A stretch of DNA of 64,000 nt, from assembly GCF_019703875.1 (NCBI RefSeq), contig NZ_AP024110.1:1488001-1552000 (forward strand), written 5' to 3'. This stretch comes from Methyloradius palustris (GTDB taxonomy: Bacteria; Pseudomonadota; Gammaproteobacteria; Burkholderiales; Methylophilaceae). A model generated the notes under the pieces. That model saw nothing but the letters and a program-made list of their open reading frames with translations, ran no database searches and had not been told where the DNA came from. Of the stretch, positions 1 to 8,909 are shown piece by piece. A program made the position numbers and the translations under genes. Every line of letters begins with the position of its first letter. The first letter of the stretch is position 1.

Positions 1-782
1 AGTTTCAAGATTTTGGCTGCTGTTAATACGGTAGGCAACACTGCGATAAGCACTGGTATATTATCCGCACTGCGCGCGGCATTACCATCGTGCAATAACA
101 GGATAGCACCTGGCTGTAAACCGCTTAACAGCTTGTTTTTCACATTGTCGACGTTGCTCACCCTGGTATCAAAAGCGCGTACCGACCAGCTGACCAGGCG
201 CAAGCCCAGCTTGGCCAATACCGGCTCCAGAAACGGATTACGTAACCCAGCTGGCGCCCGAAAGAATTTCGGTGTTTGACCGGTGATGGTGCTTAACGTG
301 TTCTGCGCAGTCTGTAATTCACGCTCAAACCCAGCCAGACCCAGTAGCGAAAAGTTATGCCGGTGTTTTTGGCTATGGTTCTCGATGGCATGCCCACGGC
401 GCACAATCTCTCGGCAAAGATCGGGGTATTTCAATGCTTTAATGCCGATACAAAAAAAAGTCGCTTTTACCCGATACTTGTCAAGTATATCCAGCACCTG
501 TGGCGTCACCACAGGGTCGGGACCATCATCAATCGTCAGTGCGATTTCATTTCTGGCGATGGCTGCTGCTGGTAATGTTGTCCAGTTCTCGCCCAACCAA
601 TGACTGCGTGGCCATAAACCTATCAGCATGATGGCGAGATGGTTTGCAATCAAGGCACCCACCACCCACTGCCAGTAAGTTGGATAGACGATCAGCATTA
701 ACAAAGACCAAAGATGGATGGCAAAGGTCACCCGTATAAAGCGGGTGGGTTGCCATGGCCGTGAATGATTCTGCTTAATCAC
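1..782 (-). CDS. Polysaccharide deacetylase family protein (partial, 3' end outside window)
   Basis: Translation of the minus strand from a GTG at 782 is open to the window edge. The N-terminus has two hydrophobic helices. A NodB-type deacetylase domain follows: TIDDGPDP holds the catalytic and metal Asp pair, NHSQKHRH fits the H-[ST]-x4-H zinc motif, RAPAGLRNP is the third motif and LLLHDG the fourth. Such enzymes remove acetyl groups from N-acetylated or O-acetylated sugars in the envelope. The GTG overlaps the stop of the upstream hydrolase as GTGA, which fixes the start and suggests translational coupling at the end of the aryl-polyene-type operon. The substrate is unknown. A deacetylase is not a standard member of such clusters. 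Confidence 0.88.
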   Translation of the reverse strand, partial: MIKQNHSRPWQPTRFIRVTFAIHLWSLLMLIVYPTYWQWVVGALIANHLAIMLIGLWPRSHWLGENWTTLPAAAIARNEIALTIDDGPDPVVTPQVLDILDKYRVKATFFCIGIKALKYPDLCREIVRRGHAIENHSQKHRHNFSLLGLAGFERELQTAQNTLSTITGQTPKFFRAPAGLRNPFLEPVLAKLGLRLVSWSVRAFDTRVSNVDNVKNKLLSGLQPGAILLLHDGNAARSADNIPVLIAVLPTVLTAAKILK

Positions 783-1465
783 TGCTGTTCACCTTGCAAT
801 TGGGGAGATTCGCTTAATGATTCCTGCATGAATTGGCGATCCAGAAAATTCTGCCACAATTGCCGCCATACCGCCCATTCATGACCTCCAGCTATGCTAT
901 CAACATGTGCTGGCGGTAATGCTGTCGCCATCATGCGGTGACCTGCGGAAAAGCGGTCATCCTGGCCAATTCCTAGATGTATTGGTATGTTGATAGTGGC
1001 ACTCTCTTTCAGCCAGCGCCAAATGCGGCGTTCGGTATCGAGTGTTGTAACAGCCTCTGGAGACCAACTGGCTAAACCACCCGCCGCCATTATTTCATTG
1101 GTGATCATGCGATTACCCGGATATGGTGCCATTAAAAACATACCCGCAATCTGGTTGGGATAGCTCTCCGCATAAGCCATGGCAAGATATCCGCCGATGG
1201 AAATACCAGCTAGCCAGACCGCTTGGCCAGCGGCTAGCGCAGGCTGAACCAACTGGGTATGAATTTCAGCAAGCAGACTATCATCGGCTACCTGATTAAA
1301 CGGCAACTCCAGCATGGCGACATCCATCGGCAACTGCTGATCTCGCAAGGCACTAACAAAACCATAAGCGACAAAATCCTCTGGCATGCCGTAAGCGCCC
1401 GGCAACAGAATCAGCAGCGCAGGTGCTAGCTGGTCATGCGGATAAAGATCAGTCAGTATGCGCAT
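779..1465 (-). CDS. Alpha/beta hydrolase
   Basis: This 228-residue protein has an alpha/beta hydrolase fold: an early strand LLILLPGAYG (oxyanion region), a nucleophile elbow GISIGG, an Asp in GIGQDDRF and a His in GGHEWAVW, in the usual Ser-Asp-His order. No signal peptide is visible, so it is probably cytoplasmic. It begins 17 nt inside the end of the MMPL exporter gene, with AGGA about 6 nt before its ATG. Aryl polyene clusters normally include a thioesterase (ApeK). This hydrolase may fill that or an ester-processing role, but that is inference from position. Confidence 0.8.
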   Translation of the reverse strand: MRILTDLYPHDQLAPALLILLPGAYGMPEDFVAYGFVSALRDQQLPMDVAMLELPFNQVADDSLLAEIHTQLVQPALAAGQAVWLAGISIGGYLAMAYAESYPNQIAGMFLMAPYPGNRMITNEIMAAGGLASWSPEAVTTLDTERRIWRWLKESATINIPIHLGIGQDDRFSAGHRMMATALPPAHVDSIAGGHEWAVWRQLWQNFLDRQFMQESLSESPQLQGEQQ

Positions 1466-3815
1466 GGTTTTTCCTGGCGAATATGGCTGAAAATATCAAG
1501 GCAAGAATGACGCCAGGAGCAACCGTCATCCCCATGGCCTGCAATACTGGCACTGTAGAAAAGCCGAGCAGGCCAAACCCAATCACGGTTGCAATATTCG
1601 CGAACAGCAAGGAGGCAAAAGTACACGGCGCCATCTTGGGAATGGCATCAGCCTGATCAAAAAACAGGGCATAATTTGAGCCGATAGCGACGACCAATAG
1701 CAAACCGATCAGGTGCAGGATAATCAACTGCACTCCGCATAATGCCAGCCCAGCAGTGACCGTAATAACGGCAGCGGCCAGAGGTAAGATGATACGCCCC
1801 ACCCTGCTAGGTGAACGCAGTACCACGAGTAGCAGAACGATGATGGCGAGCAATCCGAGCAGAGATAGCACAATGGCTTCATTCAAATAGGTGCTATAGA
1901 GCTTGTTCGATTCGGCCTTCAGATCAACAAATAAGGCGCCAGCCACAGCGCTTTCACTTAGGGCAGAACGGATGCTGTCTGCATTGATTTCACCGCCTTC
2001 TGGCGCGGTCAAAGGTAGCAAAGCACTCCAGTGTTGACCCTTGTTAATCAACAACGCATCAGCGGCCATCGCCATTGAGGTATGTTCAAGATCAGCCCGC
2101 TGCAGCAAAGCTTGTTCACGTACGGCTGCAACATCGGCTAGAAACGGAGCAAAGCGGTCTGCATGCACTGGTAACCCCTCTACCGCCTGTGCCAGCCTTG
2201 CTGATAAAACCTCGTTAGCAGGCAAACTGGCTTGCCGCGCACGCTGAGTGCTAAGGCTAGGCAAATAGCGCGCAGGGCTCTCAAAGCTCGCCAACTGGCC
2301 TTGCTCCACTAGCGCTTGCAGCGGTACCGATACCTGCTCGGCGGCTTGCAGTACCGACTCCTGGCTATCGCCAGAAACAACTACCAGATAACGCACATCG
2401 GGTGCGCCCAGGTTGCTGCGCAAGCGTTTATCCAGCGCTTGGTCAGCAGCAGAAACAGGGCTTAATGAGGCAAGTTCGTGATTCCATAAATGTGCCCGAT
2501 GGCTATAAACAATGACGCATGCGGCCAGCACCAGAATCAGTACATAAGCCCTGAAAGCGGTTGCATGCTTTGCCTGACGAGATAGCCACTGATCGATACG
2601 GCTAACATCGTGGATACGGAAATCTCTCGGCAGTAAATATGGCAAGACGAAACGGGTCATGGTGGCGGCGGCAAGCAAACCAGTGATGGCATACAAACCA
2701 AGTTGTGCCAGCCCAGGAAAGCCTGAGATTAATAGCGAAGCGAAGCCAAAAACAGAGGTCAGCACCCCGAGACGTACTGTTGGCCAGGATTGCTGTACCC
2801 AATGCTGACGGCTGGCTTCAGTCCGACTGCCCTGCTCTGACTGCATGAAAAGATAGATCGAGTAGTCCACCGCCTCGCCAATCAGTGCGGTGCCAAAACC
2901 TAACGTAATGCCATGCACCACTCCAAAACCAAGACTGACGGTAGCAATGCCCGCAAGTGCACCAGTAATCACCGGCAGCATACCCAACAACAATGCGGTC
3001 AGTGAGCGGTAAAGCAGGTAGAGCAATAGCGCAATCAGCAATGAGCTGATGACAAATATCAACCTGACCTGTTTTTTAATGCTGTCGCGTGCGCTTACTG
3101 AAAATACGCCAGGCCCTGTCATTTCCAGTGTGGCTGATGTCGCGGTTGAAGCATGGGCAAAGCTTTGTTGGATAAGCTGCATCGCCTGTTTTTGCGCATC
3201 GGTATCCGAGCCTGAAGCGCGTGTTTGCAATAAGAGTAATGCAGTCTTGCCATCTTGCGAGGCCCAAGCACCATCAAGCAGTTGCGGGTGATGGCCATTA
3301 TCCAGCTGCTGTAATAGTTGCACCATTTCCCCAGTCGGGTCATGCGGCAACAGCGACTTAACCAGCAAACCAGCGGGAGATGCCAGTAGGTCTACGCTAT
3401 CGCCTATGGCTGCATGTAAACCAGATACGCTAAACCTTTCGGGAGTGACCGTATCACTCAACAGGTAACGGTTATTAAACAGGTAGGCACGGTCACGTGC
3501 GGTATTTACTGGCTCGCCATTGTTCACACTGACAAAGCTTGGGTCGTTACGCAACTGTTGCGCTAAAGCTTTAGAAATTTTCGCACGGCTGGCTTCATCA
3601 GTGCCTTCAATCCCGACCAGTATTAATCTCGATACCAAGCCATCACGCAACTGATCCATCAATAACTGCTGTTCAGCAGTAGGTGAACGTGGCAGGAATG
3701 CTGACAGGTCAGCGCTAAACGAACTGCGGCTGATAATACCGATACATGCCAAGATGAAGACCAGCCACAGCACAATGGCTGTTCTGGCAGGCTTTAAGAG
3801 TGTAGTGCTTAGCAT
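1449..3815 (-). CDS. MMPL/RND-type exporter of the aryl polyene cluster
   Basis: This is a 788-residue inner-membrane protein. One N-terminal helix is followed by a large periplasmic domain, a block of about five helices around residues 250-400, a second periplasmic domain and a final helix block. This is the two-fold repeat of MMPL proteins, and the length fits the family. In aryl polyene loci the MMPL protein (ApeM-like) is thought to move the lipid-linked polyene across the inner membrane, passing it to the LolA-like carrier encoded immediately upstream (stop at 3835, 19 nt away). Substrate assignment rests on the neighbourhood. Confidence 0.87.
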   Translation of the reverse strand: MLSTTLLKPARTAIVLWLVFILACIGIISRSSFSADLSAFLPRSPTAEQQLLMDQLRDGLVSRLILVGIEGTDEASRAKISKALAQQLRNDPSFVSVNNGEPVNTARDRAYLFNNRYLLSDTVTPERFSVSGLHAAIGDSVDLLASPAGLLVKSLLPHDPTGEMVQLLQQLDNGHHPQLLDGAWASQDGKTALLLLQTRASGSDTDAQKQAMQLIQQSFAHASTATSATLEMTGPGVFSVSARDSIKKQVRLIFVISSLLIALLLYLLYRSLTALLLGMLPVITGALAGIATVSLGFGVVHGITLGFGTALIGEAVDYSIYLFMQSEQGSRTEASRQHWVQQSWPTVRLGVLTSVFGFASLLISGFPGLAQLGLYAITGLLAAATMTRFVLPYLLPRDFRIHDVSRIDQWLSRQAKHATAFRAYVLILVLAACVIVYSHRAHLWNHELASLSPVSAADQALDKRLRSNLGAPDVRYLVVVSGDSQESVLQAAEQVSVPLQALVEQGQLASFESPARYLPSLSTQRARQASLPANEVLSARLAQAVEGLPVHADRFAPFLADVAAVREQALLQRADLEHTSMAMAADALLINKGQHWSALLPLTAPEGGEINADSIRSALSESAVAGALFVDLKAESNKLYSTYLNEAIVLSLLGLLAIIVLLLVVLRSPSRVGRIILPLAAAVITVTAGLALCGVQLIILHLIGLLLVVAIGSNYALFFDQADAIPKMAPCTFASLLFANIATVIGFGLLGFSTVPVLQAMGMTVAPGVILALIFSAIFARKNHAHTD

Positions 3816-3834
3816 GCGTTATGGACTCTGGGCA

Positions 3835-4464
3835 TCATTGCGTGGCGAGCTTTTCGATGGTCATGACTGAGCTATCGCCATCTGCTTGGATAATCTGGAT
3901 AGTACGTAGGTCGCCATTCGTGCCATTGATACGGATGCTCTGCACGATTTTTTTCATCTTGTCGTCTATCGGCATCAGCAGCAAGGTCCAGTCTTGCGCC
4001 TCACCTAGCAAACTCAATTGGTAAGTCTGTTGCAGCGCCTTGCCGTCACCCGCCAACGTACCGCGTATGCTATCTATAAAAGCTGCTACCTCTGGATAGT
4101 CTTGCAATTGCAGACGATGCTTCTGCTTGCCTCGCTCCAGCGTCAGCGTTCCACCATCTAGGATCATAGTTTCGAGCTTGGGCTTTAAGGTACGCTTTTC
4201 CAAGTGGTCTGGCGCGGTATAAAACAACTCGCCAGACGACTCAACTGGCTGATCTAGCATGGCGATGGATTTTTTCTCGATAAAACGGGCATGCCCATTG
4301 CGATTTTTTGCCAAGGTCTGCATGAGTTGCTCAATATTCCAGCCAGCTTCTACTTCAGCTGCTTGGGGGCTAGTCAAACTCAAAACTAGACTACAAACCA
4401 TGGTTGCATTGACAAGCCAACGCAATATTGACGAGGAATGATATGGCATATGTTTAGCTCTCAT
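3835..4464 (-). CDS. LolA-like outer-membrane lipoprotein carrier protein
   Basis: The protein is about 209 residues if it starts at the ATG preceded by AGGAG six bases upstream; a longer reading from 4500 lacks this site. The N-terminus is a signal peptide with a likely cut after SPQAA, so it is periplasmic. The body fits the LolA-like fold seen in aryl polyene operons (ApeL-like): repeated short strands and a segment GELFYTAPDHLEKRTLKP resembling the LolA core. It overlaps the 3' end of the acyltransferase gene by 11 nt and precedes the MMPL exporter. This suggests it carries the polyene lipid through the periplasm. It is probably not the general lipoprotein LolA. Confidence 0.82.
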   Translation of the reverse strand: MRAKHMPYHSSSILRWLVNATMVCSLVLSLTSPQAAEVEAGWNIEQLMQTLAKNRNGHARFIEKKSIAMLDQPVESSGELFYTAPDHLEKRTLKPKLETMILDGGTLTLERGKQKHRLQLQDYPEVAAFIDSIRGTLAGDGKALQQTYQLSLLGEAQDWTLLLMPIDDKMKKIVQSIRINGTNGDLRTIQIIQADGDSSVMTIEKLATQ

Positions 4465-5398
4465 TGCGTACTCCTGGCTGTGCAGGCCGCCAGAAATCAA
4501 AGAAATTGAACCAGTTATAGGGCGTCTTGCGGCAGTGATGTTCGATCAGGCTGGCATAAGTGGTGATTGCATTCTGTATAGTGATAGCACGTTGCCCTGT
4601 GGGAATATCGGAAAAGTCTGCCAAAGGTTGAAAATGGATCTGGTAACGGTTACCGCCCAGATAAACCCCGGCCATGAACATCACTGGCCTGCGCAACAAA
4701 GCCGCCATGCGAAACGGCCCATTGGGAAACAAGGCCACATCGCCAAGCAGATTGATTGGCGTCATGATCTCTTCACCCAGCGTGCGATCGGCCAACATGC
4801 CAACCACCGTGCCATCATCGAGCCGTTCACGTACTTTGAGCATGGAATCGATATGGCCTAGGCCAATGATGTCCTGCCCCGCTTCGGGATTAATCGCAGC
4901 AAGCATCGCATTGATCTTCTGCGCATTCTCTTCATGCATAGTCATGGCGACACGCAGATCGGGGATCTGCCGACCTATGGCGCGAATCACCTCGAAACTA
5001 CCCATGTGCGCGCCCATGAGAAAAAGGCCATTACCTTCAGCAAGCTGCTGGCGGATGGCTTCTGTGCCGACAATTTCAATATCGAACAAATCAAAACGCT
5101 TGTTAATCAGGTAAATACGGTCATGAATGGTAGAAGCAAACCAGAAGAAATGACGGTATAAATCAAGCCAGGTAGCTGGACGAGCCAATGCGCGGTTCAG
5201 ATATTCACGCGATGCCTGACGGTTTGCGCTGGAAAACAACAGAAAATACGCGCTGATTGGATGCAAGAAAAGCCTGCCGACTGAACGCCCCATCTTCAGC
5301 GATATCCAGCTCATGATGCGTAGCAGCGACATATTGCTACGCTCTCTGGATGCAAGCCAAAGTTGTGTTTCTGCTTGTTTGGTATGCGGTTCGGTCAC
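4454..5398 (-). CDS. LpxL/HtrB-family lysophospholipid acyltransferase
   Basis: A 314-residue membrane-associated acyltransferase with the family HX4E catalytic motif at His131-Glu136 (GAHMGSFE). Further LpxL-type blocks are ADRTLGEE and PVMFMAGVYLGG. The start is a GTG at 5398. In aryl polyene clusters an acyltransferase of this kind, alone or fused to a glycosyltransferase (ApeJ-like), is thought to attach the polyene acyl chain to a lipid or sugar anchor. Here it is stand-alone and no GT2 domain is present. It follows the hotdog dehydratase after a 19-nt gap and overlaps the LolA-like gene. Confidence 0.85.
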   Translation of the reverse strand: MTEPHTKQAETQLWLASRERSNMSLLRIMSWISLKMGRSVGRLFLHPISAYFLLFSSANRQASREYLNRALARPATWLDLYRHFFWFASTIHDRIYLINKRFDLFDIEIVGTEAIRQQLAEGNGLFLMGAHMGSFEVIRAIGRQIPDLRVAMTMHEENAQKINAMLAAINPEAGQDIIGLGHIDSMLKVRERLDDGTVVGMLADRTLGEEIMTPINLLGDVALFPNGPFRMAALLRRPVMFMAGVYLGGNRYQIHFQPLADFSDIPTGQRAITIQNAITTYASLIEHHCRKTPYNWFNFFDFWRPAQPGVRNES

Positions 5399-5417
5399 AA
5401 ATATGGTTTCAGTGAGT

Positions 5418-5723
5418 TCAAGATAAGGGATTCAAAACGATAGACCCTGTGACAATTTTGCGTATTCCCGCCAGTACATCAAACCGAATCGCCCCATTGG
5501 CTTGGGTTTCATAGTCAATCACAGCAGACTCGCCTGGTTTTAAGGGGCTGAGAAATTTAACCGCATTGATCTGGCAGCTCTCTAGTGGTTGGCCGCTTGC
5601 TAGCATTAAGGCATGCAATACTTCATCAAGCAAAACCACACCAGGTAGGATGGGTGTGCCAGGGAAGTGACCAGCAAAAGCGGGATGGTCGGCGGCGATG
5701 AGGAGCTCAACTTGCGCACTCAT
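5418..5723 (-). CDS. FabZ/ApeI-like 3-hydroxyacyl-ACP dehydratase (hotdog fold)
   Basis: A 101-residue protein with the FabZ-type catalytic stretch HFPGTPILPGVVLLDE near residues 19-34, where His is the catalytic residue. It is shorter than FabZ (about 150 residues), as is typical for the second dehydratase of aryl polyene clusters (ApeI-like). It would remove water from beta-hydroxyacyl-ACP intermediates during polyene extension. Its ATG overlaps the stop of the AMP-ligase gene (ATGA), so the two are likely co-translated. Confidence 0.85.
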   Translation of the reverse strand: MSAQVELLIAADHPAFAGHFPGTPILPGVVLLDEVLHALMLASGQPLESCQINAVKFLSPLKPGESAVIDYETQANGAIRFDVLAGIRKIVTGSIVLNPLS

Positions 5724-7090
5724 GCGACCTGCTTCCCGATTTCAGCTTCGATTAGTGTTTTCAGTGATTCACGTGGCAGCTTGCCTGTGCTGTTACGCGG
5801 CAATGCATCTACAAATATTAAACGTCGAGGTAGAAATACGGCATCCATACGCTCACGCAATGCCTGCATGAGCACTTGCAGATCAAGCGTAGGCGCTACC
5901 ACGCAGGCCACTAGGCGGGTAACGTGGTCATGCGATATCTCATCTGGCATGAAAAAAGCACCATCTAGCACCCCGGGGATTGAATTCAATAAATGATTCA
6001 GGCTGGCGAGTGAGCCGCGTTTGCCTGCGATGTTAATGATGTCGGACGTGCGCCCGCACAGCAGAAAATGGTTCTCTCGTGTGGTTTCAATCACATCGTT
6101 CAATGGCACGGGGACTTCTATGTGCGCGCCTGTCGCCCATATATCGGCGCCGCGCTGTGTAAGCTGTACACCTGGCAATAACTGCCATTCATCACTTTGC
6201 GTTGGGCGGCGACTGGCAACCTGACCAGTCTCGGTACTACCGTAGATTTCAATTAATGGGCACTGGGTTTTTGCTTCAATGGCCAATGCCAACTGGGGCG
6301 ACAGCGGTGCTGTCGCCGAGACTACAAGAGCTAATTCGGCTACGTCTAGTTCAGACTCCAGCAACAAACGCATATGCACAGGCGTAGAAACCAGCACTCG
6401 CGGTGCAGGGAGCGCCTCAATAGCTTCGCAGATATCAGCAGGATAGAACGGATGCCCACTGACCAATGCATTGCCACTTTGTAACGCCACCATCACTGTT
6501 GATTCAAGCCCATACATATGCTGCGGCGGAACCGTACCGAGAATTGCATAAGAACGATCACTGAGTAAACCCAACCGCTCTGCTTCTGCCCTGACATTAC
6601 GTACCAGGGCACCCCAGCATTTGGCATGAGGCAATGGCCGACCAGTGGTACCAGAGGTGAATAGAATCGCGACTTGCTGCAACGCGTCTATCTCTGGTAT
6701 TTCTCTCTTTGCTAATTCTTTTGGCTGAATATCACGCTCTGCTGGGTAACGCATCAGTGGTAAATCAATCGTGCAATTGGCACTGTCATGCAGGCAAAAT
6801 ACGTCTGGCGCAAAATCCTTGAGTTGCCTTACCATTTCTGGCGTGTGATTGGGCGGCAACAGGCTGACTTTTCCGCTAACAATGGCTGCCGCCAAGCCGA
6901 CTGTGAAGTGATAACGGTCATGGCATATATTCAGTAGATAATTACCAGTCGGCATGATCGCAGCAAGTTGTGCGACATCGTCCAAAAACTGCGCAACTGT
7001 AATTGCAACGCCTTTGCGCCATGCAAGTATTTCATTGACTGACTGATGACTGACCAGAGGGTACTGGGTTGGCGTATTTGAGTGACTCAT
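5720..7090 (-). CDS. Acyl-/aryl-AMP ligase (ANL superfamily)
   Basis: The protein is about 456 residues when started at the ATG of MSHSNTPTQ, 5 nt after the upstream gene stops. A 37-residue longer reading would run into that gene. ANL motifs are in order: AILFTSGTTGRP (phosphate loop), EIYGSTETG (adenylation core), CGRTSDIINIAGKR and the C-terminal LPRNSTGKLPRESL with the catalytic Lys. It likely activates the aryl starter acid (4-hydroxybenzoate-type in known systems) and loads it on the ACP, as ApeH does. Starter identity is inferred from cluster type. Confidence 0.87.
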   Translation of the reverse strand: MSHSNTPTQYPLVSHQSVNEILAWRKGVAITVAQFLDDVAQLAAIMPTGNYLLNICHDRYHFTVGLAAAIVSGKVSLLPPNHTPEMVRQLKDFAPDVFCLHDSANCTIDLPLMRYPAERDIQPKELAKREIPEIDALQQVAILFTSGTTGRPLPHAKCWGALVRNVRAEAERLGLLSDRSYAILGTVPPQHMYGLESTVMVALQSGNALVSGHPFYPADICEAIEALPAPRVLVSTPVHMRLLLESELDVAELALVVSATAPLSPQLALAIEAKTQCPLIEIYGSTETGQVASRRPTQSDEWQLLPGVQLTQRGADIWATGAHIEVPVPLNDVIETTRENHFLLCGRTSDIINIAGKRGSLASLNHLLNSIPGVLDGAFFMPDEISHDHVTRLVACVVAPTLDLQVLMQALRERMDAVFLPRRLIFVDALPRNSTGKLPRESLKTLIEAEIGKQVA

Positions 7091-7094
7091 CAAT

Positions 7095-7739
7095 TCATTG
7101 GCCACGTGCAGAAGCATTGCGATAGGCACGCACCGCATCAAGAATATGCCCAGATGGCACATCGGGTAACGCAATTCGGCGTGCCAGATATTCAAGCGCA
7201 AACATGAGCGCTGTCAAAGGCAGAATCAGGAAGTTAGCAAAAATGGACCAAGTTGTTAATGGCGCCATGAAAAACAACAGGGTTGAGATCGCTGCCATCA
7301 AGCCAAAGAAAATCACCCAGGCGATAGTGACCATATGAGCGTAATGATGGTGTCCAGGTGAGAGCGGTCCATGCATCATGCTGGCAAACTCAACACAGAG
7401 TGGAGTGCGGCCAGACAACAATGTGCGCGCGAATGTAGCCATTAGCATGATTTGTAAACTGACATCCTGTACCCAGAAAATAAACCCTGTATGGCGGGCG
7501 ATTAAAGGCCACGCCAGCCAGGTAATAATAAGGGTGGAAGTAAGTAATAAGATGCCAGCAATGCGAGATGCGGAATGTGCGGCCATTGCCAGACTGATAG
7601 CGAGTATCGGCAGAACAGCCAAGATAACGCCTAAAGTGCTGGGCTGCCCGCTAGCATTTACGTAATGTACCAACACTGCATAAATCAAGAACATGGCCGC
7701 AATGCCAACGAAACGGGCAATACGGTTTAATTCAAGCAT
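7095..7739 (-). CDS. COG4648-type integral membrane protein of the aryl polyene cluster
   Basis: A 214-residue, very hydrophobic protein with five to six predicted helices and short charged loops. It sits between the ACP and AMP-ligase genes, exactly where the COG4648 membrane protein (ApeG-like) lies in aryl polyene operons. The biochemical role of this family is unknown to me. Its ATG overlaps the ACP stop codon (TAATG), supporting a coupled operon. The family call combines hydrophobicity, length and position rather than a catalytic motif. Confidence 0.75.
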   Translation of the reverse strand: MLELNRIARFVGIAAMFLIYAVLVHYVNASGQPSTLGVILAVLPILAISLAMAAHSASRIAGILLLTSTLIITWLAWPLIARHTGFIFWVQDVSLQIMLMATFARTLLSGRTPLCVEFASMMHGPLSPGHHHYAHMVTIAWVIFFGLMAAISTLLFFMAPLTTWSIFANFLILPLTALMFALEYLARRIALPDVPSGHILDAVRAYRNASARGQ

Positions 7740-8029
7740 TAACGCGTTCTTTGCTTGGCGACGTATTCGGTCAGATTACCTAGAGAGCTGAAGATTTCAT
7801 GATTGCCCTCGTTATCAGCTTTTAATTGCAAGCCATAACGTTTAGAGACAACAAGCGCGACTTCAAGAATATCGATGGAATCAAGTCCCAAGCCATCCCC
7901 ATAGAGTGGGGAGTCAGACTTGATTTCCGTGGCTGCAACATCCAGATTTAATGATTGAACCATCAATTCCGCAATTTCTAGCTGAAGAGACGTACCGCTT
8001 AAAGAAGTTGCCACATTAGTTTCTTGCAT
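7739..8029 (-). CDS. Acyl carrier protein
   Basis: A 96-residue acidic protein with the phosphopantetheine site GLDSID, Ser51 being the modified residue, followed by ILEVALVVSKRYG as helix II. It is the first gene of the minus-strand operon and only one carrier gene is seen here, whereas many aryl polyene loci have two (ApeE/ApeF-like). It would carry the growing polyene chain. The AT-rich stretch 8030-8300 upstream probably contains the operon promoter. Confidence 0.9.
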   Translation of the reverse strand: MQETNVATSLSGTSLQLEIAELMVQSLNLDVAATEIKSDSPLYGDGLGLDSIDILEVALVVSKRYGLQLKADNEGNHEIFSSLGNLTEYVAKQRTR

Positions 8030-8300
8030 AATTTTATTTAATTTTTCAGTAAATTTTTTAATTAGGGTTTGCGTTTATTGGCGGTAATGAGTGGTCTTTA
8101 ACTTATATTGCAATGTTCAAAAGCAATTATAAATAAAAAACGTATTTCCCCTATTAGTAGCGAGCCTAAATTTGAGTAAGAAACATCCTACATGGGACTA
8201 ATCTCTCGTATCTTAGCGACGAACAAGATATTTCTATTGTTTATGCATAACTTTATTTTCACTTTGGGTATGATGCTTAAAACTAAATAACAGGCTAGAT
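8030..8300. other. AT-rich divergent intergenic region
   Basis: This 271-bp stretch separates the minus-strand aryl polyene operon from the plus-strand small membrane gene, so promoters for both should lie here. I see AT-rich tracts but no convincing full -35/-10 pair, no RNA gene and no open frame with support. Confidence 0.5.
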
Positions 8301-8618
8301 ATGGCATTGAATAAGCTTCAACGTATAGGAATTGGGTGCTCAATTTTGTGGATTATCGGCATCACGCCCTATTATGCCAAATTGGAATTACAGACGATTG
8401 AAAAAGTGGGCGCTGAACAATATGCTCAATGCATGAACACGCCTAGCGCAAGAGCTGATTTTTGCAACCGAGAAGATGATATTTACAAAGCCAGCTTTAA
8501 CGATGATCAACTGGTATCGAATGCGGCTTATCATTCCCTATTTCAGGTTGCAGTCGCATGGTTGCTGGGCTTTGGACTATTGCGCTTATACAGGCGTATG
8601 AAGGGACCCAGAAGCTAG
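8301..8618 (+). CDS. Small two-helix membrane protein of unknown function
   Basis: A 105-residue protein with a hydrophobic helix near residues 8-25 and another near 80-97, separated by a polar segment with two Cys (QCMNTPSARADFCNRED). The C-terminus is basic (RLYRRMKGPRS), so a periplasmic central loop with both ends in the cytoplasm is likely. The two loop Cys could form a disulfide. I do not recognise the family. It is a single-gene unit closed by a strong terminator at 8634-8661. Confidence 0.7.
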   Translation: MALNKLQRIGIGCSILWIIGITPYYAKLELQTIEKVGAEQYAQCMNTPSARADFCNREDDIYKASFNDDQLVSNAAYHSLFQVAVAWLLGFGLLRLYRRMKGPRS

Positions 8619-8633
8619 AGACTGAGAGCAAAT

Positions 8634-8661
8634 AAAAAGGGACGCGTTTGCGTCCCTTTTT
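8634..8661. terminator. Bidirectional intrinsic terminator
   Basis: A perfect 12-bp stem (AAAAAGGGACGC / GCGTCCCTTTTT) has a 4-nt GTTT loop. A and T tracts on both sides let it end transcription from the genes on either side. Confidence 0.92.
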
Positions 8662-8672
8662 ATTTAATTAAA

Positions 8673-8888
8673 TCAGACTTCCATATTTTTGCCTCTGTAC
8701 CAAGTCACAAAAAGCGATACTATCCAGAGCAAAGCCTTGAAGGTATTCATCACTGGTATCAAGCTCCAGAACATATTACCAAGCACTTGCCTGCACAGCA
8801 TATTCTTAAAACAGGTAGTTTTATAGATTGTTGATAGCATGCAAATGCCTAGCGATACGAAATAGATAATCAGGTAGTTGTAACTCAT
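8673..8888 (-). CDS. Small membrane protein of unknown function
   Basis: A 71-residue hydrophobic protein with two likely helices (about residues 4-22 and 40-62), three Cys residues and a charged tail RGKNMEV. I see no recognisable domain and no strong ribosome binding site. It lies between the terminator at 8634-8661 and the phospholipase gene, in the same orientation as the latter after a 21-nt gap, so it may be the last gene of that transcript. Confidence 0.55.
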   Translation of the reverse strand: MSYNYLIIYFVSLGICMLSTIYKTTCFKNMLCRQVLGNMFWSLIPVMNTFKALLWIVSLFVTWYRGKNMEV

Positions 8889-8909
8889 GGCTTATTAGCT
8901 ATTTTGCGC

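Noticed and set aside
7091..7201. 37-residue extension of the AMP-ligase frame
   Set aside because: It lies inside the COG4648 gene; the ATG at 7090 is 5 nt after that gene's stop and gives the usual ligase start.
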